A stretch of DNA of 64,000 nt from Anabaena azotica FACHB-119 (lineage in GTDB: Bacteria > Cyanobacteriota > Cyanobacteriia > Cyanobacteriales > Nostocaceae), in assembly GCF_014697625.1 (NCBI RefSeq), contig NZ_JACJSG010000002.1, positions 124,001-188,000 of the forward strand. The letters run 5' to 3'. Shown here piece by piece: positions 36,717 through 45,327 of this stretch; position 1 is the stretch's first letter; every line of letters starts with the position of its first letter. The position numbers and the translations under genes were made by a program. A model generated the notes under the pieces. It was not told the origin of the DNA, made no database searches, and was given only the letters and a program-made list of their open reading frames with translations.

Positions 36717-36904
36717 TAAATTTGTGCATTGGCTAACAATCTAAATCTTAATCATCTGCGTCCATCTGCGTCCATCTGCGTTCAATTTTCCCCAAACCTA
36801 TTGCCAGATTTTAGTCTAGACACGCTACTACAATTTAAGGTTTACTCTATAAATCCTCTCTCATACAATGTCTATGAACTATTGACGATGGACTATTAAC
36901 TAAA

Positions 36905-38536
36905 TTAAATATTCAGTCCAATAACTGTTAATTCTGGTGGATGCTCAACAGTAAACTGATAATAGACTTCTTGTTTTGCCTGGGGTGGGATAGTTAATAG
37001 CCATTCTAAAATTCCCATTTCACCTAATTGAATTGGAGGATTAATACGATTAAGGCGGACTTTAATTTGCTCATCACGGCTGACGGGTAATTGTTCAGTT
37101 AATTTCAACTGAATTTCCTGATTAAGCAAGTTAGTAATTAATAATCGATAAGCATAAGTAGTTCGGCGTTGATTACCAATAAGCTTTTTATCTACCTGAC
37201 GCTCAACTAAGTCACGCTCAATTTTTAAACCTTCGTCAATACCTAAATTGAGTTTAAATTGTTCCCCTGGAACAATATGTTCTAATTGAGTTGTCCCAAC
37301 AAATACATCATCACGAAAAATATGTGCTTTCCCAGGTAATAAAGTCACACCACCAGAGCTATTTTTAATATTAGCTTCCAGGTAGGCAAAGCTAACCAAA
37401 CGTGGCATCGCTACATAATTAAAATTACAGGGGTAATTATTATGAAAAACTGTAATTTTATACGGTGTGCCATCACTAGGAATGTTACCACTACCATTTA
37501 GTTTAAAAGTAACAATACTTCCTTCTTTAGATACTTCCGCCGTGATATTTTCCGCCGGAATCAAATCATCCTCAGCCACCTCTACCTCGTCTGCGGGAAT
37601 TCCCGCCCCTGCGGAAACAACTGTCGGTGATATAGCAGGTAAGGAAGGACTAGGCGCTAGTTTTCTTTGCGATCGCCATACTTGAGGTGTTGGTGCGTCA
37701 ATATACCAGGGTTGCAGTTTAGGGGGAATAGTACCTAGTCCTGGTTTAGCCGTGGAAAGGGTAAGCGCCACATCTTGCCAATCCTCCCCTGTATTCTGGG
37801 TAACTTCGGCAAGGTAGCTTAAATTGACTGTCTGATCTGTACTGTTCAACCGCAAGTCATATAGAGGAGTCCAACTGGCATGGCTTACCATGTAAGCAAC
37901 CTCTAATTCAAACTCACCCTCTCCTGCGGCTTCAATTAGTGCAATTAAAATGACGCTTTCATGAGGATTGGGTGTTTGGAGAATTTGTAACGAGTGGCGG
38001 AGTGCTTGTAGTTGCTTGTCTAGTTCCTGCTGCTGACTTTTACACTCCCCAGATGCGATCGCATATTCGCTGTACTGACTACCCAAGAAATTAAGAAAGT
38101 CTAGAGTTTCACTAGGGCTGAGATTTTTCCGTGATAAGCTTTGGGCAAAAGGTTCTTCTGTCTTTTCGCGTAAACCTTCAATAAACTTAGCTTGTAAAGA
38201 TAAAGCATCTACCTGGGCTTGCAGATGACGTTTTTCAGTTTCTAACTGCTGAATTTGCCGAGTTAACTGGGCAACACGTTCGGTAATAGGTTCAGTGGTA
38301 TAGATGCGATCGCAGTTTACACCCAACAAGCGCACCCCTACCTTCCCTGTACCACCAACCCGAACAGACTCAGTTTCTAGAGTTACTGGCAGCGAAGTAA
38401 TCACTAATTCTCGTTCTGTTCCTGATAGATAAACTTTACCCTTACGTGTAACTAAGGCTTTGTCACTGTATATTGTCACAGCGACAATCTGACACTGTAC
38501 TGTCTTTCGCCAAGATGGTGTTTCCGGGTTAACCAC
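36905..38536 (-). CDS. DUF4139 (mucoidy-inhibitor MuiA-like) protein
   Basis: A 543-residue protein with an N-terminal DUF4140-type domain (IVAVTIYSDKALVTRKG), a coiled coil at about 85-200 (RQIQQLETEKRHLQAQVDAL), and a C-terminal DUF4139 beta-rich domain (SYLAEVTQNTGEDWQDVALT through IPPQAKQEVYYQFTV). The family is known from the MuiA protein, but its biochemical role is unknown. An insertion with PSLPAISPTVVSAGAG and an acidic stretch splits the DUF4139 part. It lies downstream of cmpR with a 170-bp gap on the same strand. Confidence 0.88.
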   Translation of the reverse strand: MVNPETPSWRKTVQCQIVAVTIYSDKALVTRKGKVYLSGTERELVITSLPVTLETESVRVGGTGKVGVRLLGVNCDRIYTTEPITERVAQLTRQIQQLETEKRHLQAQVDALSLQAKFIEGLREKTEEPFAQSLSRKNLSPSETLDFLNFLGSQYSEYAIASGECKSQQQELDKQLQALRHSLQILQTPNPHESVILIALIEAAGEGEFELEVAYMVSHASWTPLYDLRLNSTDQTVNLSYLAEVTQNTGEDWQDVALTLSTAKPGLGTIPPKLQPWYIDAPTPQVWRSQRKLAPSPSLPAISPTVVSAGAGIPADEVEVAEDDLIPAENITAEVSKEGSIVTFKLNGSGNIPSDGTPYKITVFHNNYPCNFNYVAMPRLVSFAYLEANIKNSSGGVTLLPGKAHIFRDDVFVGTTQLEHIVPGEQFKLNLGIDEGLKIERDLVERQVDKKLIGNQRRTTYAYRLLITNLLNQEIQLKLTEQLPVSRDEQIKVRLNRINPPIQLGEMGILEWLLTIPPQAKQEVYYQFTVEHPPELTVIGLNI

Positions 38537-38706
38537 TGCCAGTTTTTCCCCATGTTAAATGATGCTGCTGGTTAATTTTGAGTTTTTCCTGACAAACCGT
38601 CAAGCAATTTGCCAAGAATTGTAAGTGATAAGTGTTGAGTTTTGCTGCCAATTTCTTAACTTCAATCTCCAAAACCTTTTGAATTTTGAATTGATTAACC
38701 CTGGCT

Positions 38707-39657
38707 TCACTCAACCAAACTATACTCAGGCACAGAAACAGAAGCATTTATTTGTTCTGTTTGCTCGACAAACTTTTTGGCTGCATCTAGCAGATACTCA
38801 TAGTAAGTACGAGCGACGATAGATAACTGTTTACCAGTGGGGTAAACCATGTACCAAGTCCGCTTGATGGGGAAGTTCTGCACGTCCAGAATGCTGAACT
38901 CTGCGGCATCAGACAATAGTGTATGCCGAGATAGTACAGAAATTCCTAAACCACCAGCGATCGCTTGTTTAATTGCCTCATTAGATCCTAATTCCAGCTT
39001 AACTTTTACGGGAACACCATGTTCCTCGAACAGATTCTGTACCGCACGACGTGTTCCCGAACCTGGTTCCCGCATAATGAACGGTTCACTGGATAAACGA
39101 TGTATAGGTATATTTGTCTCTTTTGCTAGTGGGTGATTTGCTGCGGCTAATACAACTAACGGGTTATCTAAAAACGGATGACAATTCACATCCAAATGCT
39201 CTGGAACTTGACTCATGATGTACAAGTCGTCCATATTATTGTTCATCCGCTCTAGGATGCGTTCGTGGTTGGTGACTTGCAGCGAAATTTCAATGCCCGG
39301 ATAAAGTTGGCAAAAAGGCCCTAGTAAGCGGGGAATAAAGTATTTAGCCGTGGTAATAACTGCCAAACGTAATTGCCCCTGTTTTAGCCCCTTTAGATCA
39401 GCCACCTTCATCTCAAACTGAGCTATAGTCTCAAATATTTGCCGACAAGTAGCGAATAATTCTCTGCCTGCTTCAGTCAAATATAGACGCTTGCCTACTT
39501 GCTCAAACAGTGGTAAACCTACCGATTTGGTCAACTGCTTGATTTGCATCGAGACAGTAGGTTGGGTGAGAAATAACTCCTCAGCAGCACGAGTAAAGCT
39601 ACCATGCCGTGCCGCGGCCTCGAACACCTTCAACTGGTGTAATGTTGCTTGGTTCAA
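38707..39657 (-). CDS. cmpR: LysR-family regulator, CmpR-like
   Basis: A LysR-type transcription factor of 316 residues. The N-terminal winged helix reads MNQATLHQLKVFEAAARHGS with the recognition part FLTQPTVSMQIKQLTKSVG; the effector domain contains VNCHPFLDNPLVVLAAANHP and IMREPGSGTRRAVQNLF, close to the CbbR/CmpR/NdhR group that responds to carbon metabolites such as 2-phosphoglycolate, RuBP or 2-oxoglutarate. The position next to the carboxysome operon matches Anabaena PCC 7120 cmpR (all0862, from memory). It might instead be called rbcR or ccmR. It is probably autoregulated through the palindromes upstream. Confidence 0.85.
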   Translation of the reverse strand: MNQATLHQLKVFEAAARHGSFTRAAEELFLTQPTVSMQIKQLTKSVGLPLFEQVGKRLYLTEAGRELFATCRQIFETIAQFEMKVADLKGLKQGQLRLAVITTAKYFIPRLLGPFCQLYPGIEISLQVTNHERILERMNNNMDDLYIMSQVPEHLDVNCHPFLDNPLVVLAAANHPLAKETNIPIHRLSSEPFIMREPGSGTRRAVQNLFEEHGVPVKVKLELGSNEAIKQAIAGGLGISVLSRHTLLSDAAEFSILDVQNFPIKRTWYMVYPTGKQLSIVARTYYEYLLDAAKKFVEQTEQINASVSVPEYSLVE

Positions 39658-39759
39658 GGTGATTCTCCTCTAATAGCGATTTTTTTAGATATAAAACTAG
39701 TATCACTGAACACTCACACTTGATATAGCTTCACCCATACAAAAGTTATGCAATTATTA

Positions 39760-39820
39760 TAGATAAAAATCTATCTTCGCTATTAAAAGAGACTAATTTC
39801 CTTATAGATAAGGAAATCTA
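39760..39820. promoter_or_regulatory. Palindromic operator candidates upstream of cmpR
   Basis: TAGAT-AAAA-ATCTA at 39760-39773 and TAGAT-N6-ATCTA at 39805-39820 are repeated dyads 45 bp apart; the latter overlaps a perfect 22-bp palindrome ATTTCCTTAT-AG-ATAAGGAAAT at 39796-39817. They lie about 100-160 bp before the cmpR ATG, where LysR proteins bind to regulate themselves. The spacing of about four helical turns would suit a LysR tetramer. Function is inferred. Confidence 0.55.
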
Positions 39821-40087
39821 TTCTCATCATATATAAAATCCCACCTTCAATATGAGAATAATTGTTTACTTAGTAGTCTAGAAAAGTCATCTTTATATAG
39901 ATAAATACTTATCCTTTCTATTAAAATAAAATTCTTTTACTTATGGAGAGGAGAAGCTATCATCAGAAAAACAAGCAAAGCGTAAGATGCCTTCCAGCTG
40001 CAAGATGAATGTTGAATACTAAATTCTGTAATGTTGAATGCGGATGACTCCCAATTCATTATTCTCTAGTTAGTAATTCACCATTCA

Positions 40088-40870
40088 TCATTCATCATGC
40101 CAAACTTCTTCAGTAATTTTCACAGGTATAGTGGCTAAATCTGGCAATTGTAACACTTCCCTCTCTGCAACTTGCTCCCTGATATTCACTGGTAGCCTTA
40201 ACGGCTGATGCTCTTCGATCCAACAACTAGCTATTGGGAGGGTTTGCTCCAACTCATCCAATGGTCTTGGAATTACCATCACCGCATTCAATTCCCCAAT
40301 TCGTTCGGCCTCATACATTCCCGCTTCTACAGCAACTGCAACATTAGCTACAGAGCCGCGAATAATAGCTGTACACAAACCTGCACCGATTTTTTCGTAA
40401 GATGCTAGCTGGACATCAGCCGCTTTGAGCATCGCATCACAAGCACCTACCATTGCTGGAAAGCCTCTTGTTTCTACTAAACCAATTGCTTGGTTACTCA
40501 AACGGCTGTATTGACCTTCCTGCATTACCTGACTTAAACGGTTAGTAATGGGCAGAACTACATCAAGGTTAGGAAAAGGTCTGGGAATCACCAAACTAGA
40601 AACCAACTGCCCAAACTGTTCAGCAGTTTGTACACCAGATTCCACAGCTAAACGGACATCAGCAATCCCACCCCGGACGATCGCTGTACAGTGACCACTA
40701 CCAATTTTCTCATAACCGACTAGGTGAACTCCAGCCGACTTCAGCATCATGTCAGCCGTCCCCACAATTGCCGGAAAACTAAGAGTTGAGACTAAACCCA
40801 AGGCTGTATCCCTAAGATCGTCTTGACGACGATTGGTCTGATTTGTGCTAGTAGAGCGCTGATTATACAT
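40088..40870 (-). CDS. ccmO: Carboxysome shell protein CcmO (tandem BMC domains)
   Basis: Two BMC shell domains in one chain, giving pseudohexamers in the beta-carboxysome shell: first about residues 25-120 ([20 protein letters not shown]), second about 130-220 (ASYEKIGAGLCTAIIRGSVA). A C-terminal extension follows. The start at 40870 (MYNQRSTSTNQTNRRQDD) has GGAGA seven bases upstream; an upstream GTG at 40903 directly abutting the ccmN stop is less likely. It is 260 residues, the last gene of the ccm operon. Confidence 0.93.
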   Translation of the reverse strand: MYNQRSTSTNQTNRRQDDLRDTALGLVSTLSFPAIVGTADMMLKSAGVHLVGYEKIGSGHCTAIVRGGIADVRLAVESGVQTAEQFGQLVSSLVIPRPFPNLDVVLPITNRLSQVMQEGQYSRLSNQAIGLVETRGFPAMVGACDAMLKAADVQLASYEKIGAGLCTAIIRGSVANVAVAVEAGMYEAERIGELNAVMVIPRPLDELEQTLPIASCWIEEHQPLRLPVNIREQVAEREVLQLPDLATIPVKITEEVWHDE

Positions 40871-40903
40871 CGTGTATTCTCCGAGATACTCACAACTTAA
40901 CAC

Positions 40904-41635
40904 TTACTCAGAGCTATCGTCAGGCAAAGGGTTATTTAAAGCTTGTCTATGGGGAAACAATGTCCCTAAAAGCCTTTGAATACTCCCTTGTCCATAAATT
41001 TGAGTTCCGAAGCTATTGGGGGATGCGGTAGACTGGTCTGATTGGGCATTTTCTGTCACATTAGGGTCAGCCTGACTATTATGGTTATTTTCTCCAGTAG
41101 CAGGCTGATTCTCAGGTGATGCTGGGGGTTCGTTAACAGCAACAGAATCTTGTTTGAACTGCACAGAAGCCGAGGCCGAGAAGCTAGTTGAAGTAAATAC
41201 TTTATTTTCAGTCGCTTTAGGCTTTTGGGGATTCGGACTATCAACTTGATTCGTGGCTGGTTCTGGTGTTTCAGCTGCAACCTGCCGAGTAGTATCACCC
41301 AAAATTGAGCCTGGTGGCACTACCAACGCCGGAGCCACAGAACTGTTAAATAATGTTGTGGCTGCACCAATGCAGGCATTCATGCCGATTTTGCCTTTAC
41401 CAACCATCAAAAAGCCTGCTCCCAAGCTAGCGCCCGCTTCTACTTCTATCGTTCCCTCATCTACTTGTAGAATCGACCCCATGCCAATACAGACTCCCGC
41501 CCCGATGATGATTTTGCTGTTTGCGGCCGCTTGGAGTATCACCCCTGGAGCAATTACTGCACTTGGATGAATTGTCACCTCGCCACTAATGTAGGACTCA
41601 AAGTTATTGTGCAGGCGCAGTGGCGGCACAGACAT
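40904..41635 (-). CDS. ccmN: Carboxysome assembly protein CcmN
   Basis: Links the CcmM-Rubisco core to the shell. It is 243 residues: an N-terminal left-handed beta-helix of hexapeptide repeats (IHPSAVIAPGVILQ, IIGAGVCIGMGSILQV), a long Pro/Ser/Gln-rich linker (about 130-205), and the C-terminal encapsulation peptide IYGQGSIQRLLGTLFPHR, an amphipathic helix that binds CcmK2. ATG at 41635 is supported by GAGGTG nine bases upstream; a GTG lies at 41647. Confidence 0.94.
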   Translation of the reverse strand: MSVPPLRLHNNFESYISGEVTIHPSAVIAPGVILQAAANSKIIIGAGVCIGMGSILQVDEGTIEVEAGASLGAGFLMVGKGKIGMNACIGAATTLFNSSVAPALVVPPGSILGDTTRQVAAETPEPATNQVDSPNPQKPKATENKVFTSTSFSASASVQFKQDSVAVNEPPASPENQPATGENNHNSQADPNVTENAQSDQSTASPNSFGTQIYGQGSIQRLLGTLFPHRQALNNPLPDDSSE

Positions 41636-41781
41636 GGAAATTTTCACCTCGGAAGCCGAATATTATTTGGGTACTGAGGATTGGGTATTGGGGATTGGGT
41701 ATTGGATGAACATTATTGATGATTTTCCTGTTCCCCTGTGCCTTTGCTCCCTTACTTTTGCCCAGTCCCCAGTCCCTACTA

Positions 41782-43443
41782 CTATGGACGCTGAATAATT
41801 GATTCCAATACGCGGCGCTTGGCTTTGGGGTCAATTCCAATGATGCGGATGTATTCTCCTGCAAATTCAGATAATGCGGCTTCTACTGCGGCGATCGCTT
41901 CTCTGTCGGAAGTGGCAGCAATTGGCCCAGTGCTACTCCAAGAACCTGTACGGAATCTTCTTTGGTCTACGTGTTCAATGCTGAGTTTATACCCACCACT
42001 GATGATTTGCCTAATTTGGTCTACTACCTCAGCACTCAAGCGGGTAGCGGTGGCAGTTGCGCTTCTTGATGGCGCAGGCGCACTGGCTACAGTTTTTTGG
42101 CTGCTCCCAGTTGCCGGAGCTACTTGACCGTTGGGACGTTGAATAATGCTTTCTAGTACACGGCGTTTAGCTTTGGGGTCAATCCCAATTAAACGCACGT
42201 ATTCGCCTTGGTGGTTATCTATACATTCTTCCAGAGCAGAAACCACTTCATTGGCGGAAGTTGCGTCAATGGGTTTACAGCTATTCCAAGAACCTGTACG
42301 GAAGCGACGCTCATCGACGTGTTCTGTACCAATCTTGTAACCATTGGCTAACAACTGGCGAATTTGGTCTAGGGTTTCCGCGCTGATTCTGCCATTGCCT
42401 GCACCGTTGCTGTAACCGTTGCCATTGCTGCTGTAGCTACCATTTGAGCTAGCCGCAGGAGCTTTAAAGTTGCTAGAACCACCTGCAACTACACCATCGG
42501 GACGTTGAATAATTGTTTCCAAAACCCGGCGCTTACCTTTGGGGTCAATGCCAAACAGACGCACGTACTCGCCACTGTGGTCGGCTAAACAAGTTTCCAG
42601 GGCTGCTACAGCATCACCTAATGATCTCGCTTCAATTGGCTGGCAGCTAGTCCAAGAACCTGTACGGAATCTTCTTTGGTCTACGTGTTCTGTACCAATC
42701 TTATAGCCCTGCTCTAATAAATAGCGTAATTGCTCTATGGTTTCTGCACCAAGGCTGTTGCTTGCCACTTCACTACTCCTTTCTAACCCATTAATTTGAT
42801 TACTTGTATAAGAATTAACTTGTTCATTGCGAAGAGGCGCAATACACTTGTTATCCGCAGCACAAAGATACCCGGTACGCAACGCTTGATTAATACCGAT
42901 GACGTGATGGGCAAAATCCTTATCTTGGGGTTGCACATCAGGCAAGCGATCGGCCTGCTTTTGGGTAGTAATGATCGCTCCTGAAGGAACATACTTGCCA
43001 GGGGGAACTTCTACATCTTTAACTAAGGCGTGCATCATGACGATACAGCCTGCGCCTACCTTGGCGTTAAATACTGTAGAGCGAAAACCAATAAACGAAT
43101 TCTCCCCAACGTAAGCAGGGCCATGAATCAGCGCCATGTGGGTCAAGGACGAATTATTACCTACCCAAACCGAGTATTCTTCGTTATCGTCGCCAACTAC
43201 TCGACCTCGCTCCAAGCCGTGAATTACTACACCATCTTGAATATTGGTATTTTCACCGATATAAAAGGGTGTACCTTCATCGGCTCTAATTGAAGTCCCT
43301 GGAGCAATGATGACATTTGCACCTATCCGCACATCCCCAATAATGTTAGAAAACGGATGGACAAAAGCGGTTTCATGGATTTGGGCTTCAGCCAAGCTCC
43401 TCGACCACGGGGTTGGGGGGGCCGCCGTGCTGCGGACTGCCAT
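41782..43443 (-). CDS. ccmM: Carboxysome scaffold CcmM, long form (CcmM58)
   Basis: Gathers Rubisco in the carboxysome. The full form is 553 residues: a gamma-carbonic-anhydrase-like domain (about 15-200; [12 protein letters not shown] and [16 protein letters not shown]) with the cysteine pair CAADNKC that controls its activity by disulfide formation, then three Rubisco small-subunit-like repeats (each with a [23 protein letters not shown] core) joined by flexible Ser/Gly/Ala linkers. ATG at 43443 is preceded by AGGAGG; a longer frame to 43491 is unlikely. An internal start gives the short form (42766-42780). Confidence 0.97.
   Translation of the reverse strand: MAVRSTAAPPTPWSRSLAEAQIHETAFVHPFSNIIGDVRIGANVIIAPGTSIRADEGTPFYIGENTNIQDGVVIHGLERGRVVGDDNEEYSVWVGNNSSLTHMALIHGPAYVGENSFIGFRSTVFNAKVGAGCIVMMHALVKDVEVPPGKYVPSGAIITTQKQADRLPDVQPQDKDFAHHVIGINQALRTGYLCAADNKCIAPLRNEQVNSYTSNQINGLERSSEVASNSLGAETIEQLRYLLEQGYKIGTEHVDQRRFRTGSWTSCQPIEARSLGDAVAALETCLADHSGEYVRLFGIDPKGKRRVLETIIQRPDGVVAGGSSNFKAPAASSNGSYSSNGNGYSNGAGNGRISAETLDQIRQLLANGYKIGTEHVDERRFRTGSWNSCKPIDATSANEVVSALEECIDNHQGEYVRLIGIDPKAKRRVLESIIQRPNGQVAPATGSSQKTVASAPAPSRSATATATRLSAEVVDQIRQIISGGYKLSIEHVDQRRFRTGSWSSTGPIAATSDREAIAAVEAALSEFAGEYIRIIGIDPKAKRRVLESIIQRP
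42766..42780 (-). promoter_or_regulatory. ccmM: Internal ribosome-binding site and GTG start for short CcmM (CcmM35)
   Basis: Within ccmM, AAAGGAG (AGGAG at 42776-42780) lies seven bases before an in-frame GTG at 42768, just upstream of the first small-subunit-like repeat. Translation from it gives a 328-residue protein with all three repeats but no carbonic-anhydrase domain. Synechococcus elongatus makes CcmM35 from such an internal start; here the site is seen and its use inferred. Confidence 0.8.
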
Positions 43444-43445
43444 TG

Positions 43446-43532
43446 CGAGATTCCTCCTAAATTTGTCAGTTGTCAATAGTCCATAGTCCATAGTCCATAG
43501 TTCTGATCTGTTGACTAATGACTAATGACTAG
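43446..43532. repeat. Short tandem repeats between ccmL and ccmM
   Basis: GTCCATA (three copies) and ATGACTA (two copies) heptamers fill the spacer between the two genes, the same families seen at 28444, 47185 and 59310. The strong ribosome-binding site of ccmM is at its right-hand start. Confidence 0.75.
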
Positions 43533-43838
43533 CTATCTATACTGGTCTTTTTTACTGTAAATGAGACGATCTTCAACGTGAATAGTATCAATTATCGCCA
43601 CCACTGCGGCATCTAAAGGCCGCTGTTCGTTACCTAGTACTTGACGCGCCGCACTACCACGGCTGATCAATACCCACTCATCCACTCCTGCACCTACGCT
43701 ATTATCTGCTGCTACCTCGTATTTTGGCAGGAGGTTTCCTTCTTCATCTACTAATTGCAACAAAAGTAGTTTGACACCTCTAAGACTTGGGTCTTTTTGG
43801 GTGCTAACTACTGTGCCACGAACTTTGGCAATTTGCAT
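43533..43838 (-). CDS. ccmL: Carboxysome vertex protein CcmL
   Basis: Pentameric vertex protein closing the icosahedral shell. It is 101 residues, EutN/CcmL family: MQIAKVRGTVVSTQKDPSL, then KLLLLQLVDEEGN, DSVGAGVDEWVLI-like text (here NSVGAGVDEWVLISRGSAAR) and VVAIIDTIHVEDRLIY. It begins 6 bp after ccmK, so it is co-transcribed. Confidence 0.96.
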   Translation of the reverse strand: MQIAKVRGTVVSTQKDPSLRGVKLLLLQLVDEEGNLLPKYEVAADNSVGAGVDEWVLISRGSAARQVLGNEQRPLDAAVVAIIDTIHVEDRLIYSKKDQYR

Positions 43839-43844
43839 TACTAA

Positions 43845-44189
43845 TTACGGTCTTCTACCGAAAGGACGGATTGCGTTGACGTTTTCCCGGAACTGCTCTA
43901 CATCTTCTGTATAACGAATTGGCAGCACATATTCTAAGTTCTCGTGAGGACGAGCGATGATGTGGGTAGACAATACCTGTCCGCCGTTGACACGCTTAAC
44001 TGACTCAACGCCTGCGGATACAGATGCTTGTACCTCAGACACATCCCCCCTGACGATTACTGTTACCCGACCGCTACCAATTTTCTCGTAACCTACTAAG
44101 GTAACACGAGCAGCTTTCACCATCGCGTCTGCTGCTTCAACAACTGCTGGAAAGCCTAGCGTTTCTACCATTCCGACTGCAATAGACAT
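43845..44189 (-). CDS. ccmK1: Carboxysome shell hexamer protein CcmK (longer copy)
   Basis: A BMC-domain shell protein of 114 residues forming the hexagonal facets. It has [20 protein letters not shown], then [20 protein letters not shown] and [16 protein letters not shown]. It has a longer C-terminal tail ([13 protein letters not shown]) than the preceding copy, resembling CcmK1. The K1/K2 naming rests on this tail and is provisional. Confidence 0.93.
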   Translation of the reverse strand: MSIAVGMVETLGFPAVVEAADAMVKAARVTLVGYEKIGSGRVTVIVRGDVSEVQASVSAGVESVKRVNGGQVLSTHIIARPHENLEYVLPIRYTEDVEQFRENVNAIRPFGRRP

Positions 44190-44362
44190 TTCTTTTTGAT
44201 TCCCAAATTAAAGTTTCTAGCCCGAACTCCAGCGATACTCAAGATGGCGACCCCGTTGAGGTGTTTTGTTTACTCAGCTTTTGGTACAGCGCAGCGTAAA
44301 TAAAACTACCCTTCAAGATGGATAAAAAGCTTATTAAGTCAGCTTTCTGCTCTACGCACTTA

Positions 44363-44671
44363 CTAGGTGCGGAATTGTTCTACCGCTTCTGTATAACGAA
44401 TCGGCAGTACATATTCTAGGTTTTCGTGGGGACGAGCAATGATGTGAGTAGATACCACTTCACCACCATTTACTCTTCTTGCGGCTTCAATGCCAGCAGC
44501 TACAGATGCCTGTACCTCAGAGACATCCCCCCGCACAATTACGGTGACTCTTGCACTACCAATTTTTTCATATCCTACCAAAGTTACGCGGGCAGCTTTC
44601 ACCATCGCGTCAGCAGCTTCTACTACTGCGGGAAAGCCTTTAGTCTCAATCATTCCAACTGCAATTGGCAT
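44363..44671 (-). CDS. ccmK2: Carboxysome shell hexamer protein CcmK (shorter copy)
   Basis: The first gene of the ccm operon, a 102-residue BMC shell protein ([20 protein letters not shown]; pore region [18 protein letters not shown]). It is very similar to the next gene and ends after TEAVEQFRT without the basic tail, as in CcmK2, the main facet protein and the likely receptor of the CcmN encapsulation peptide. Confidence 0.93.
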   Translation of the reverse strand: MPIAVGMIETKGFPAVVEAADAMVKAARVTLVGYEKIGSARVTVIVRGDVSEVQASVAAGIEAARRVNGGEVVSTHIIARPHENLEYVLPIRYTEAVEQFRT

Positions 44672-45327
44672 CGCAGAACTCCTAAAAAATTAATCCAATC
44701 AGTACTGTGGTTTGAAATTTTGGACGGGGAAGCTCATCTTGAGCTATCAAAACACTTCCAAATTAAGCATAGAAAAGCTTGGCGCTTCTGGCAATATAAA
44801 TTAGTATAATAGTTTATGATAAAAAAGTTTAAAAAAACTTAATAAAAATTTATACCAGGGTTGTCTGTAATCAAAGTTCATTGATCCCTAGAGCAACCGC
44901 TTATGCTTTATAATTTTTTTATGACAATCATAAACAGACATTGATAGCCGAGACGAACTCTATCTGGTGATGAGTATGCAGAGGCTGGACATTTTGCAGT
45001 TTCTGTGTTTCCTCGGTTTTCTGGTGACTTTCAAAATTGTCTAAAAAACACATAATTAATATTTATATATCATATAAAGTAAAATTCTTAAACCAGAAAC
45101 ATTGACTGGGTTAAAAAAACAAAAATGTAATAAAAGCTAGTTTTTTCCTCAACAAACCTACTTGCAATTACAAATTAGTCGGAGAGAATAAAGACAAAAT
45201 AGTCATTTAAGTTTCGTGAAAAAAAGTTAAAAAAAGCAGAGCTTTTGCAAAAGTTTATTTTTTTTAGTAAATGATTGTTTTAAGAGTTATTAAAAAAGTT
45301 AAGACTGAGTCTTCAAGGGAAATCTAA
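44672..45327. promoter_or_regulatory. Divergent promoter region of ccm and ndhF4 operons
   Basis: 656 bp, strongly AT-rich, separating the leftward carboxysome operon from the rightward CO2-uptake operon. Both promoters must lie here. I see TATAAT-like hexamers (for example in GTATAATAG near 44805 and TATATATCATATAAAG near 45065), but no operator that I can assign to CmpR with confidence, and no gene. Confidence 0.5.

Larger units (their letters stand above)
36371..36846. mobile_element. Outer MITE-like element of a triple nest (family A)
   Basis: The ends AGTAAATATTAAGTGGTGG and TACAATTTAAGGTTTACT match the ends of an intact 161-bp copy at 60732-60892. Here the unit is 476 bp because another element (36408-36716) sits in it. 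The interior right of the insert holds the same CATCTGCGTCCATCTGCGT repeats as the intact copy. Inner terminal arms (GTCTAGGCTAAA and TTTAGTCTAGAC) are inverted repeats. Confidence 0.85.

Noticed and set aside
38529..38747. Leftward 72-residue frame between cmpR and the DUF4139 gene
   Set aside because: Its first part overlaps the cmpR 3' end in another frame and the remainder has no recognisable domain or good start; kept only as a weak possibility of a short peptide within 38540-38706.
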